DNA from: Pseudoneurospora amorphoporcata
Taxonomy: Eukaryota; Ascomycota; Sordariomycetes; Sordariales; Sordariaceae
Direction: 5' to 3'
Assembly (NCBI GenBank): GCA_033297205.1
Contig: MU859086.1
Coordinates: forward strand, 124,001 to 188,000
Length of the DNA: 64,000 bases
Shown here one piece after another: positions 45,616 to 55,204 of the stretch. Every line of letters starts with the position of its first letter. The stretch's first letter is position 1. The notes below the pieces were generated by a model. The model was not told the DNA's origin, searched no databases, and saw only the letters and a list, made by a program, of their open reading frames with translations. Position numbers and translations under genes: made by a program.

Positions 45616-46119
45616 TTACGCAGTCTCGAAGTCGCCGAAGGTGTTCTCGCCCGAGTATGTGATGTAAAGGAAACTGTAGTAGTCATTAAAGTCAGTCCGG
45701 GTTACGGTTGAAATGATTATAGGGGACAGAAGCTAGCACGTACCCATCCTCGTCCTTGTGCTCCTCGTAGATGCTGCTCATGAGAGCAGCAGTTGGAGGA
45801 AGGACCTCATCTACGAAGATGAAGATGGCCTTCTCGGGGGACAGCTTGATGCGCTTGCGAATGACGTAAACGAACTGGCCCACGGTGAGGTCCGCCGGTA
45901 CGAGGTACTTCTTCTTATCGATGGTAGCGATATCACTCTTTTCGACCTTTTCGCAGATAACCTATGGCGACGAGATGTGTTAGTGATAAGGGCGGTGACT
46001 GCGGCATCGTCGAGATGGGGGATGCTTACGGGAATACGGTCGGAGTACTTCTGGCGAATACGCTCAGCCTCAGCCTTGCGCTTCTCGAAGGGGTGCTCGT
46101 CCTTGAACTTGGATCTCAT
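45616..46119 (-). CDS. atg8: Autophagy ubiquitin-like protein Atg8 (LC3/GABARAP family)
   Basis: Exons are 46119-46030, 45961-45744 and 45673-45616, giving 121 residues. Introns are 68 and 70 bp. Nearly every residue matches the family: MRSKFKDEHPFEKRKAEAER, then DIATIDKKKYLVPADLTVGQ, then IRKRIKLSPEKAIFIFVDEV, then [20 protein letters not shown]. The C-terminus is FG-DFETA. Atg4 would cut after Gly116, the position used in yeast, so the exposed glycine can be conjugated to phosphatidylethanolamine by Atg7 and Atg3 on the growing autophagosome membrane. The final intron splits the codon for Gly just before [9 protein letters not shown]. A 113-bp 5'UTR intron lies at 46220-46332. Confidence 0.97.
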
Positions 46120-46219
46120 TTTGGCGGTTTGGTTTGATGATGTGACTGTTGTGCTGATCAAGATGTTTGACTTCGGTATCGACTACGAGCGTGAATACGA
46201 TGGATGGATAAGACGGTGT

Positions 46220-46332
46220 CTGCGATAAGAGAAAGCCAGTGTTAGTCACATAAGCGGATATCGAAAGGGAGAACAAGTACAGTTGGCTTCCAGATGGACA
46301 AAATCAGCGTTGGACGGAAATGCAAAACATAC
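46220..46332 (-). other. 5'UTR intron of atg8
   Basis: On the minus strand the donor GTATGT starts at 46332. The branch TGACTAACAC precedes the acceptor ATCGCAG, which ends at 46220. This lies 100 bp upstream of the atg8 ATG and gives a 113-bp intron. Confidence 0.6.
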
Positions 46333-48023
46333 CTTGATGACTGGCGCGTGATGAAATGAGGAAGCTGGAGAGATGTCAGAGGTAAGAGACGGTAAACGAT
46401 GAAGAGGGGGGAGAAGGGTTGATGTACCTCTTTGACCAGAGCAAGTGTAAGGTGTGTTAAGCATGAGTGTTGCCTATCGGCCGCGTCCAGTTGGCGCCTG
46501 CCCGCCTGTCTGCAATGGTCAAAGGCCCTGGACAGCCCAGGACAAACAGTAGCGGGTGACCAGCAGGCGGAGGCGGGGCTGACCAGATGACTAAAGCGAG
46601 GGTCGATCCTCGATTGGGTTTAGCCCGTCCTCAAGTCGGTGAATCAAATGGGTCACTGGCCGTCGCTCACATGGTCAAGCTTAACAGGCCACTGCGTTTT
46701 CAGTGGCATTCCAGGGGCATCTCAGGGCGAAGGCGTGCCCGGCAATCAGCTAGGGGCGGTACCTGAACGGTACCTCTTGGCCAACAGTGGGGCGGCGTGG
46801 AGGTGCAATGACGCAGCACCTCCTTCCCGTCTCCGTCTCCTATCTTTCATTGTATCAGCGGTAGTATGTAGACGGGAGGTACATGTGGAAGAACCGGCAG
46901 TGAGAAGGAAGGAAGAAGGGTGGCATTGAGCTTTCCGTTTCAAGGGCGGCCTCGTGGCCATGCTACTTTGGCTTTTGTAAGGTAAGGTAGGTAGTCACCG
47001 CATTTTACTAAGGACGGCGTGGACGGCTCGATCGGCTTGGCCAGTGTCTCGAACCTGCACTTGTTGACCGCTTTGTTCCCCGTCCATTACACTACACATA
47101 AAGACCAGGTCATGGATGTCGCTATGAAGTCGTCATTCTCTCCGCCTGTTCGCATTTGATGTTGTGCGATAAGATAACAGAGCAGTCCATCGATGGAGCT
47201 CACTTCATCCTGGAGCCTCTCCCGAGCCTCCTTACAAGTCCGATCGGAGGTGACCGGTTGCCCCGCCATGGGTCCCGGGCCCGCGTGTTTACCAACTTAC
47301 CATACCGTTCGGTGTTCCGCTTCTCCGTTCGTTCCCGGAGTGCCTGCAGCACCTTTGTGGACATCCCACTCCCACCGGGCCACCACTGCACTCCTCGAGG
47401 TCCGGTTCCCGGCCCATCCACTGGAGCCGTTGAAAGAAATGCAAGGAACACTCCGCGACTGTTCCGTTCTGCCCGCCCAGAAGACGGCACTGCGCAATCA
47501 TGGCGGCGTTGTTACATACAGAGGAGTGTTGTCTATCAGCCTGTTCCGGGTATAGCGTCATTTCCCGTTACATAGGTAGGTAGTGTAGTTGTTGATAGTT
47601 GATCCAAGTATCCAACCAGTAAAAGAGAGTTCGGCTCCGGGGCACCACAAGCGGGTCCCCGCCCTCATCCGCCAGCAGGGCAGCAGCCGCGCCGGGAGAA
47701 TACCCAGCGGAGACTAGACTATGTACCCGCCGAGCCCGAGTTCTCGATTTCGACAACATCCGATTCTGGACACCACATCAGCCGAGGATCGAGCCTGTCA
47801 AATTTCGAGGTTCAGCCTTGCCTCTATTGACAGACCCAAATCAACAATCCGTCAATTCGCATTGAGAAGCAAGCGCGCGGTCTTTCCCGGCCATCCATAC
47901 CTAGATCTGGGGTGGTGGTCTCATGTGTGCAGCCTGAAATCGTTCGATACCGGGACTTCAACTGCTCACCACCCACTACTACGCTGCCTCTTATACAAAC
48001 TCGTCTAAAGAAGAAGCGTCAAG
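46333..48023. promoter_or_regulatory. Divergent region between atg8 and the coproporphyrinogen oxidase gene
   Basis: This holds both promoters and leaders. ORFs of 90-140 codons on both strands around 47.1-47.6 kb are mutual shadows without family features. GGTA/TAGG runs occur near 46978-46994 and 47574-47584. Confidence 0.5.
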
Positions 48024-49329
48024 ATGGCCTCGCGTCGGCCTACCCTTCGCCTGTTTGCTCAGTGCAAGACGAAACCCCAATTCAACTATACCTGGACCCC
48101 TCGCCGAGCTGCTTCAAGCTTCCAGAGCTCCGGATCAGCACGTCCAGCTTTCTCGAACTCGCGCAACTACCTCACTTTGGCTGCCGCTGGCTTGGCCGTT
48201 GCCACTACCCTTAGCTACAAGATGGTATGCGCCAGCTGCGAATTCCCGTTAATCTCTTGCCGATTACGAACCCTAAGCTCACCATGTGCTCTGAACCCAG
48301 ACCGTCGAAGACCCCATCCGATGCGATACCCCCACCCTCGCCGAGCGCGACCAACAGACTAAGCGCGAGAAGGGCGTGACTGATGCCTCGCCAATGCGCC
48401 TTCGCATGGAGAAGTTTGTCAAGGAGCAACAGAAGGAGATTGTCAGAGCGCTAGAAGAGGCCGACGGCACACCATTCCGGGTGGACGAGTGGCAGCGCAA
48501 GGAGGGTGGCGGCGGCATCACCTGCGTCCTCCAGGACGGCAAGGTGTTTGAAAAGGCCGGTGTTGGTGTGAGCGTCGTTTACGGCACTCTTCCCAAGCCC
48601 GCCATCATCAAGATGCGCGCCAACCACAAGAACCTAGCCCAGGACGACAACATTCCCGACAGCCTCGAGTTCTTCGCCGCCGGTCTCAGCCTGATCGTCC
48701 ACCCCAAGAACCCCATGGCCCCGACGGTCCACCTCAACTACCGATACTTCGAGACGGCCAACCCTGACGGTTCCTCGGGCGCGTGGTGGTTCGGTGGCGG
48801 AAGCGACCTGACGCCCAGCTACCTCTTTGACGAGGACGCCATCCACTTCCACAAGTCGCTGAAGGAAGTCTGCGACGCCCACGACAAGGAGTACTACCCC
48901 CGCTTCAAGAAGTGGTGCGACGAGTACTTCTACAACAAGCACCGTGGCGAGTCCCGCGGTATCGGCGGCATCTTCTTCGACGACCTGGATGAGACCGTCT
49001 CCGACAAGGAGAACACCTTCGCTTTCGTCCAGGACGCGCTCAAGTCATTTGCGCCCAACTACATCTCCATCATCAACAAGCGCAAGGACATGCCGTTCAC
49101 AGAGAAGGAGAAGCAGTGGCAGCAGATTCGCAGGGGCAAGTATGTCGAGTTCAACCTGGTGCACGACCGCGGTACCGCGTTTGGCTTGAATACTCCCGGT
49201 GCGCGCGTGGAGAGTATCCTCATGAGCTTGCCGTTGACGGCGAGGTGGGAGTACATGTATGAGCCGGAACCGAAGAGCAGGGAGGCGAGGTTAGTTGAGG
49301 TGCTCAAGAACCCCAAGGAGTGGGTATGA
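48024..49329 (+). CDS. hem13: Coproporphyrinogen III oxidase (oxygen-dependent), heme biosynthesis
   Basis: Exons are 48024-48224 and 48301-49329, giving 409 residues with a 76-bp phase-0 intron. The enzyme oxidatively decarboxylates coproporphyrinogen III to protoporphyrinogen IX using O2. Family blocks are complete: DEWQRKEGGGGITCVLQDGK, then AAGLSLIVHPKNPMAPTVHL, then AWWFGGGSDLTPSYLFDEDA, then GESRGIGGIFFDDLDE, then RRGKYVEFNLVHDRGTAFGL and EYMYEPEPKS. Exon 1 (67 residues) encodes a leader rich in Arg and Ser without acidic residues (MASRRPTLRLFAQ), then a hydrophobic stretch (YLTLAAAGLAVATTLSYKM). This resembles a bipartite presequence for the mitochondrial intermembrane space. Yeast Hem13 is cytosolic and lacks such a leader, so mitochondrial location is inferred here. 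Confidence 0.95.
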
Positions 49330-49695
49330 TGATGAGTGTTTTTATGTTGCGTAAAGGTTCTGTGTATTATATTTTACGACTTGCATGGTTAAAATGGGCC
49401 AAATGAGGTGAAGAAAAAGCAATGTGTAGACAAAATTACCATAGATGATTTGTCAGGTCTGGTTGTGTTATTTGAGTAATGGTTGCCGCACTGTTGTGTA
49501 GTGTGCAGAAAATGAATCTTCGACAACCTAAGGTACTTCTCAACCGCATCACTGCATCCACCTTGCAACTTGCACCATGCAACATGAACCATGACCAAAA
49601 TGAAGCTCGAGCAATAACAATTACCCGAAACAGCTTCTCGGGATCTACACAACGACGTCTAATCAATCACTCCCCCAAAAGAATCAAACAACGCG
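49330..49695. other. Tandem intergenic region
   Basis: This 366-bp stretch serves as the 3' flank of hem13 and the upstream region of the SWIM-domain gene. Its first half is AT-rich. No gene is seen. Confidence 0.5.
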
Positions 49696-51015
49696 ATGAC
49701 CTCACCCAACCCGCGCCACGGGCATCATGACCCTGATTCCGACTTCCACTTACACCCACCTGCTTCACACCAACCTCAACGGTCTTACCAGCCTCAACAA
49801 CTACCAGAAGCAGAAAGCCCATCGCTACTATCACAGTCAGACTCACCACAAACCTCAACACCCCTCCACCTCCCCACCTCCCGCCAATTCCTCACCTCCT
49901 TAATAACCGCCATCTCCAACATCCCTCTCCTTGACGAGCCACCTACCCAGGTTTGCAAACCGGCAGAATCACCCACAGATGAAAAGGAGGGTGCAGCAGC
50001 AGCAGAAACAGACACGAGCAGGAGGAAACAACTCCTTCAAATCCTCAAGGAAGAAGGCCAAGGGACGGAACATATTATAAAGAAGAGGAACGGCGGGGGA
50101 GATGTGAACCCCCTCAAACTGGTACCGCCCGAATATAGACACTTGATCATCACGCTACATGTGCTCTTCCCGGAGGTGGTGTTACCTGGCTTGGAGGTTT
50201 TGGAGAGAGGGTTGGTTGAACGGGTTGCCTTGAGGTGTGCTGGGGAGGCGGCAGTAGTGAAGAAGGAGGGGCAGGAGAGGCACCAGAAGGGACAGAAGGA
50301 GCAGGCAAAAGAGGAGGATGTGACTATGAGGGAGGACGACGACTATGGACATGAGGACCAGGATAATAATGAAGAGACAAAGTTGAGCAACCGACCAGAG
50401 AAAGGACAAGAAAAACGGCCACCGGGGTTCTACCTAGTCCGCTCCTCCCGGTTCCTCAACACCCACCCTCGGCGAAAACGGAAGAAAAGCAACATGGGGC
50501 TTGGAGACGTCGATGTAGAAAGTACAGGTGGTGGTGAAACGGACCGACATCAAATACAGCGGTACCTGGTCAGCCTGGAAGCATGGAACTGTACCTGTGC
50601 TGCGTTTGCTTTTGCTTGTGTTTCTGAGTTCGACAAAGATAGCTTTGAGCCCGTACCAGAACCACCGGCAGGGGAGAGAAAAGGAGGGGAAGCAGGAGAA
50701 CCAAAACCGGAATCAGGAGCAGGAAAAAGGGATATAGAAGAAGGTGGAGGAATCGAAGAGCCACGAGAAGGAACCGAAGAGCCACGAGCAAGAAAAAGAG
50801 CAAAAGAAAGGGAAGCAGATAAAAAAGGGACCGTAGGCTGGACGTTTGGCGGAATGATCCTCTTCGATGCCGAAGATTACTCGAGCGTACCACCCGTCTG
50901 TAAACACCTGCTTGCCTGTCTGTTGGCTGATAAGTGGAGAGAGGCACTGGGGAGGTATGTGACGGAGAGGTTGGTGAGTAGAGAGGAGATGGCTGGGATG
51001 GTTGCGGATGTTTAA
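49696..51015 (+). CDS. SWIM zinc-finger protein, Sws1/Shu2-like
   Basis: This is a single-exon protein of 439 residues. After a Pro/Gln/Ser-rich N-terminus, a helical segment at about 145-180 reads PLKLVPPEYRHLIITLHVLF. A charged linker and a basic motif RRKRKKS follow. The SWIM-type zinc site is split: YLVSLEAWNCTCAAFAFACV gives Cys-x-Cys near 296-298, and PPVCKHLLACLLADKW gives Cys-x-His near 403-405. Between them lies an insertion of about 100 residues made mostly of E/K/P repeats. Sws1 and Shu2 proteins carry this SWIM motif and assist Rad51-dependent homologous recombination in the Shu complex. The block around AWNCTCAAFAFA and VCKHLLAC supports that family, but an unrelated SWIM protein is not excluded. 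Confidence 0.6.
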   Translation: MTSPNPRHGHHDPDSDFHLHPPASHQPQRSYQPQQLPEAESPSLLSQSDSPQTSTPLHLPTSRQFLTSLITAISNIPLLDEPPTQVCKPAESPTDEKEGAAAAETDTSRRKQLLQILKEEGQGTEHIIKKRNGGGDVNPLKLVPPEYRHLIITLHVLFPEVVLPGLEVLERGLVERVALRCAGEAAVVKKEGQERHQKGQKEQAKEEDVTMREDDDYGHEDQDNNEETKLSNRPEKGQEKRPPGFYLVRSSRFLNTHPRRKRKKSNMGLGDVDVESTGGGETDRHQIQRYLVSLEAWNCTCAAFAFACVSEFDKDSFEPVPEPPAGERKGGEAGEPKPESGAGKRDIEEGGGIEEPREGTEEPRARKRAKEREADKKGTVGWTFGGMILFDAEDYSSVPPVCKHLLACLLADKWREALGRYVTERLVSREEMAGMVADV

Positions 51016-51311
51016 GTCTAGAGTAGACTTGGAGGGTTCGTTGTATAAGTTTTTACCTGTATCAGCAAACAGCTACCACCACAGAAAACAAATATGTCAA
51101 GTTAACTAGTATTATTAACAGTCTGCCCAAGATCCCATCATCGACCTTGAGCAACTCTCTCTCTTTCTATGTGAAAGTGTCTCTTTTTGTGGTTTCGTAC
51201 ACAAACCTGATTCATGCTGAATTGATTGATTTCGTATCATCTTCTACGGCCCGGTCCGCTGTGTCCGTCAGTCCCGTGCTCGCCGTTCATATTCCCTTTG
51301 CTTCGTTTCCC

Positions 51312-52543
51312 TTATTTCTTCTTCTCTTTCGGGCTCTCCTTCTCCTTGCTTTCACCATTTGCCGCCGCAGGGCTACCCTCCTTCTTGTCCTTGTCACCCT
51401 CCTTCTTCTCGCCGTTCTCTCCTCCTTCCTTCTTCTTGGCGTCGTTCTCCTCCTGCTGCTGCCTGTTCTGGATCTTGTTCTCGATCAAGTCGTGGAACGC
51501 AGTGATGGCGCGGATCAGACTGCTGAGGTAGATGGCCATGAGCTGGTCGTTGGTCTTGATGCTCATGGCGTGGCTGAGCTCGCTGTCGGCGTTGGTGCCA
51601 GTAGCGCCTGGGCCGGACTTGGGCGTCGAGAGGTTGGGGAGCAGGTTGAACACGTCCTGGAGGTTGCCGAGGATGGCGTGGTTTACGGGCAGCTGGCCGT
51701 CGAGAACCTTTTGGAGATATGCTTGGATGTCGCGGAGGCGGTGGTGGAGGCCTTGCAGCGAGCGCATCTGGTTGGTGATACGAGTGGATAGTGTGCCGAC
51801 AGCTACGTCACGAATGTCGCGAAGGAGGTGCTCGACGCCGATTTCTTCGGCCTCTTCGGCCTCGATAATGGAGGGAGTATGGACAAAGGTCTTGGATGTG
51901 GTGGTGCCGTCCTGTAGTAGTCAAATGTAATTAGCAGCTGTACCCGGGCGAAGCTAAATGGGAGCAAGTGGAAGGGCGACGGCGTTCTGGAAGACATACA
52001 TCCTTGATCTCGTCCACGGCAAAGTAGGCATCTGTGGGAACACCCGTCTCCTTGGGCTGAACATCGACGATAACCAGAAGCGGGTTGGGAGTGTAGCGCT
52101 TGAACAGTTCGTTGATGTCGAGATCTGAGGCCCGTAGCTTGGGGCCGGAATGGTACCAGCCTATTAGCTTCTCGCGCGCATTCACCTTCTTGAACATGTC
52201 GTTCATGGACTCGACATAGTTGTGGTCAAGGAACCAGACTGAGGGGTCCTTGTCGTCCTCCTCGAAGGGAACTGCATCGCCAAGTTAGAAACCAAACAGC
52301 CACCACCTGGGCGCGGGGCAACCAGGCAAGCTTTCGAGGTAGAGACTACGCACCCGCGAAACTGTTGGACACGCGCACATTCTTTCCATCATTCTGGCCT
52401 AATAGCACGCCGACGACACGCTTGCTCTTGGACTTGTTGGCTTGGGTACGGTTGTAGTGGTCGACGACTGAAAGCAGAACGAGCGGCGCAACCGAGACGT
52501 TGCGGTTCACCAGGGAGAGCGTTTCCGCAGTAGTGGCGGGCAT
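51312..52543 (-). CDS. rpn8: 26S proteasome regulatory subunit Rpn8 (MPN domain)
   Basis: Exons are 52543-52354, 52271-52000 and 51911-51312, giving 353 residues. Introns are 82 and 88 bp. The MPN domain occupies about residues 10-145: LSLVNRNVSVAPLVLLSVVD, then VVGVLLGQNDGKNVRVSNSF, then WFLDHNYVESMNDMFKKVNA, then IGWYHSGPKL. The metalloprotease HxH motif is absent (HSG instead), as expected for the non-catalytic partner that pairs with Rpn11 in the proteasome lid. The C-terminal half is the Mov34-type helical region (VEHLLRDIRDVAVGTLSTRI), ending in a Lys/Glu-rich tail. All splice junctions restore the conserved sequence. Confidence 0.95.
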
Positions 52544-53260
52544 GGCGAGAGCTTGGATTCGAGGTGTCGCCGGAGTCGTGGTGGGTAGTTCTGGCGTTCG
52601 ATGGGCGTGATGGCAGGTTGGGTGATATTTCGTGGGGTTAAAGAAGGACGCCCGGTGGGGGTATGATGTTTTGATTGTCGATGTGTGTGTATATCAGGTT
52701 GTCAGTGGCCTCGAAGCTCAACTGCTGTAGTTGCAGTGGTCTGGTCTCGCCGTCGTCACTGGCTAGCTGCCTCACTTGCTGGAAGGTGAGTACTACCCAA
52801 TGAGGTTAGCGCCTAGTACCTTGAACTTGCGTTGGGGGGTGGGGCCTCAGCCTTCTGCTCTGTCACGCCTGTGCCACTGCCGCGGTGACATAACAGGCCT
52901 TCCGTTATCTACCTAATCGGCAGGGCAGGCACTGTCTGGTACGGCCGTGAGCAACTATACGTACCTTCCGCCTGAACTCACAGGGGCTTTCATAGCGACC
53001 TTCCTCCTGAGGAAGCTGAGACCGCGAAAGGGGGGTCTCTTTATGCGCTGGGAGGCTCCTTGGCGCGTGACATGGCACCTTTTTGTCGTTGCGCCGCTGA
53101 CAGAGAGGATCGGCAGGCATGTTTTAAGTCGAGGGGTCCTCCCGCCATTTAATCCAAGGGAAACCATCCATTCGTTCATCGTCTTGCCCAACAACGTGAC
53201 GCCATACTTTATACCCTGTTCAACATCAAGAAAGCCAAATAACCAAAACTATCACAAAAA
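52544..53260. promoter_or_regulatory. Divergent region between rpn8 and the inhibitor-like gene
   Basis: The 717 bp lies between two outward-facing starts. A TATA-like CTTTATACC lies about 55 bp upstream of the ATG at 53261. No other gene is seen. Confidence 0.5.
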
Positions 53261-53602
53261 ATGAAGTTCTTCGGTTTCGTTCTCGGCGCTCTTGCCCTCG
53301 TCTCTGGCGCCATTGCCGTTGACATCCAGAAGTCGGTCATCATCACCTACAAGGAGAACACTCCCGACTCGGTCATCAGGGAGGCCAAGAAGGCGATTGT
53401 CGCTGCCGGTGGTGTCATTACCCACGAGTACACCCTTATGAAGTATGTTTTTCGGACGCTGTCTCGGGCTCTGATGTCCTTACTAACACTTTAATCCAGG
53501 GGCTTCTCTTGCAAGGTTGGCGAAAAGACTCTCGAGTCGGTTTCCGCTTTCAGCGAGGACTATGCTACCATCGAGGAGGACAAGGTCGTCAACACGTTGT
53601 AA
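53261..53602 (+). CDS. Small secreted protein of the peptidase inhibitor I9 family
   Basis: Exons are 53261-53442 and 53500-53602, giving 94 residues with a 57-bp intron (GTATGT donor, ACTAAC branch, TCCAG acceptor). Residues 1-19 form a signal peptide (MKFFGFVLGALALVSGAIA). The mature part has the ferredoxin-like I9 pattern seen in subtilisin propeptides and yeast proteinase B inhibitor: KSVIITYKENTPDSVIREAK, then AAGGVITHEYTLMKGFSC, then DYATIEEDKVV. Yeast Pbi2 lacks a signal peptide and acts on vacuolar proteinase B. This one is expected to enter the secretory pathway and may chaperone or inhibit a subtilisin-like protease, which is inference from the fold family. Confidence 0.75.
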
Positions 53603-55204
53603 GCGACCAGTTGATTGATTTGCGACACCCAGCACGAGCCAAGACGACGGATGTTAATAACTCGAGTCCACACAGCGGCATTTAAGAAGCGAGCGGTGGT
53701 GACAGGCAGAGACAGAGAAGAGAGAGAAAGAGAGCGTTGGAAATGATACCCAGGTGCAACTGTACTGTTGCCTTTTACGGACTGTTGTAAGTCATGGTCT
53801 TGGCGTTTTTGGAAATGGATTGATGGAGATGGATTGTCATTGGTATCCAAACCTAACGGATCATGGGTTCAATGTCGCAACGTTTGGCAAGCATCTTTAC
53901 GTTCAATAGATTTTTGTTTCCATCAACATCATGGCTATGAAGCGAGGTTCGGATCCTGACGAGTACAGGGTATCCTACGATTCCAAACCTGAAATCGTTG
54001 TCATCAAGGAGTTGACCCCTAACTACGCTATAGAGATTCCCAACTCATCACCGACTATGCCGCTGACTTGGGCTATGGCTGGATCTTCAGGGGAACAGGC
54101 TACTCCACTGCGGTGAACATGAGAGAGTCTCGTGAACCATGGGATCTTTGGTAACAGCCCTGCCCAACAACCTAGGTCAAGACAACGGATTTCGCTTCTA
54201 GGTACTTGGTCGAGGCGTCTTCAAGAGCCTGACATCATCCATAATACCCTTACCGCCTCAGGCACAGATCATGTCTAGCCAGTGCCAAGATATGATGTTC
54301 GTAATGTAGTGTAGAGGTACGGTTCTTCGAGCTCTTCAGGAACACTGTTCCTAACATGTCCTGATCCCTGAGAGACTGGCTCCAGCGGTGGATGAGCTGA
54401 ATCGAGATGTTTCCAGTGAGTGGATGCAAATGGGAACCTCGACGACCCGACCACAGTTCGCACGACGACGATGCCCCATGCGCGTAATTACATCGAATTA
54501 CATTGCCGAAACCAACCTGGAACCCCTGTTTCTCTGCATCTCAGGGCTAATCAGCGATAACGCCAGTGCCCGGTCTAATGGCCCGCATAGCGCACCCGAC
54601 CCCAAGACGCACCCGCCCGCCGTATGCCAGTTACGAGACGAGATTCCTCCAACTTCCACTTGATGTCCAACCGCGACTCGGGAATTGGACAAGTCGACGA
54701 ACTTCGGGTCTGGTTTGACAACAGGGCATACCAACAGCACGAGAACTTGCGCACACGCTTCAAGACGTCTTGAATAGGTAGCCACCGTCTAACCATCCAA
54801 GAGGATAGCTCATTCCATTTTATTCATTCAGTCATTCTCGTTCCCCTCTTTACTCTCCCAATATCCGACTTGTCCCGTTCTTTGGGCATCTTCTGTTCGC
54901 CGCGTTTAATTAGCAACTCCTGAGAAAAGAAACGACCTCTCAATCATCGTCCTACAATTTCTGTTCTGTCTTTCATTACATAACCACATCGCACTTTCTC
55001 CAATTCCCGCAGCATACAATCGATAGACAGCAAGAGAATACTGTACTGTTCTCGTATACTACCTGACTTTACTCGCCCTTATCGCAAGGCTATATCGACG
55101 GCACGCTCGCCCGACGTTTCGTCGTTTCCTTCGGCCTCGACATTGCCCATCAACACCAAGTTGTCTGAACCGTGGGCCCGTCGGGCCTCTTGAGACTCCC
55201 CACG
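53603..55204. other. Intergenic region and leader of the Hook gene
   Basis: About 1.6 kb between two plus-strand genes. From about 54,830 the sequence is pyrimidine-rich and resembles a promoter and 5'UTR. A 61-codon ORF at 53931-54116 has no family features and is not called. Confidence 0.45.

Noticed and set aside
26057..46119. Idea that vps39, the HbrB-like TORC2 gene and atg8 form a functional cluster
   Set aside because: They are separated by unrelated genes and long intergenic regions, in mixed orientation. Proximity alone does not support co-regulation.
47030..47070. GGTTCGAGAC-like sequence on the minus strand, resembling a tRNA B-box
   Set aside because: No A-box, acceptor stem or cloverleaf could be built around it.
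53931..54116. 61-codon ORF between the inhibitor-like and Hook genes
   Set aside because: Peptide has no family features. The flanks look like 3'UTR and intergenic DNA.
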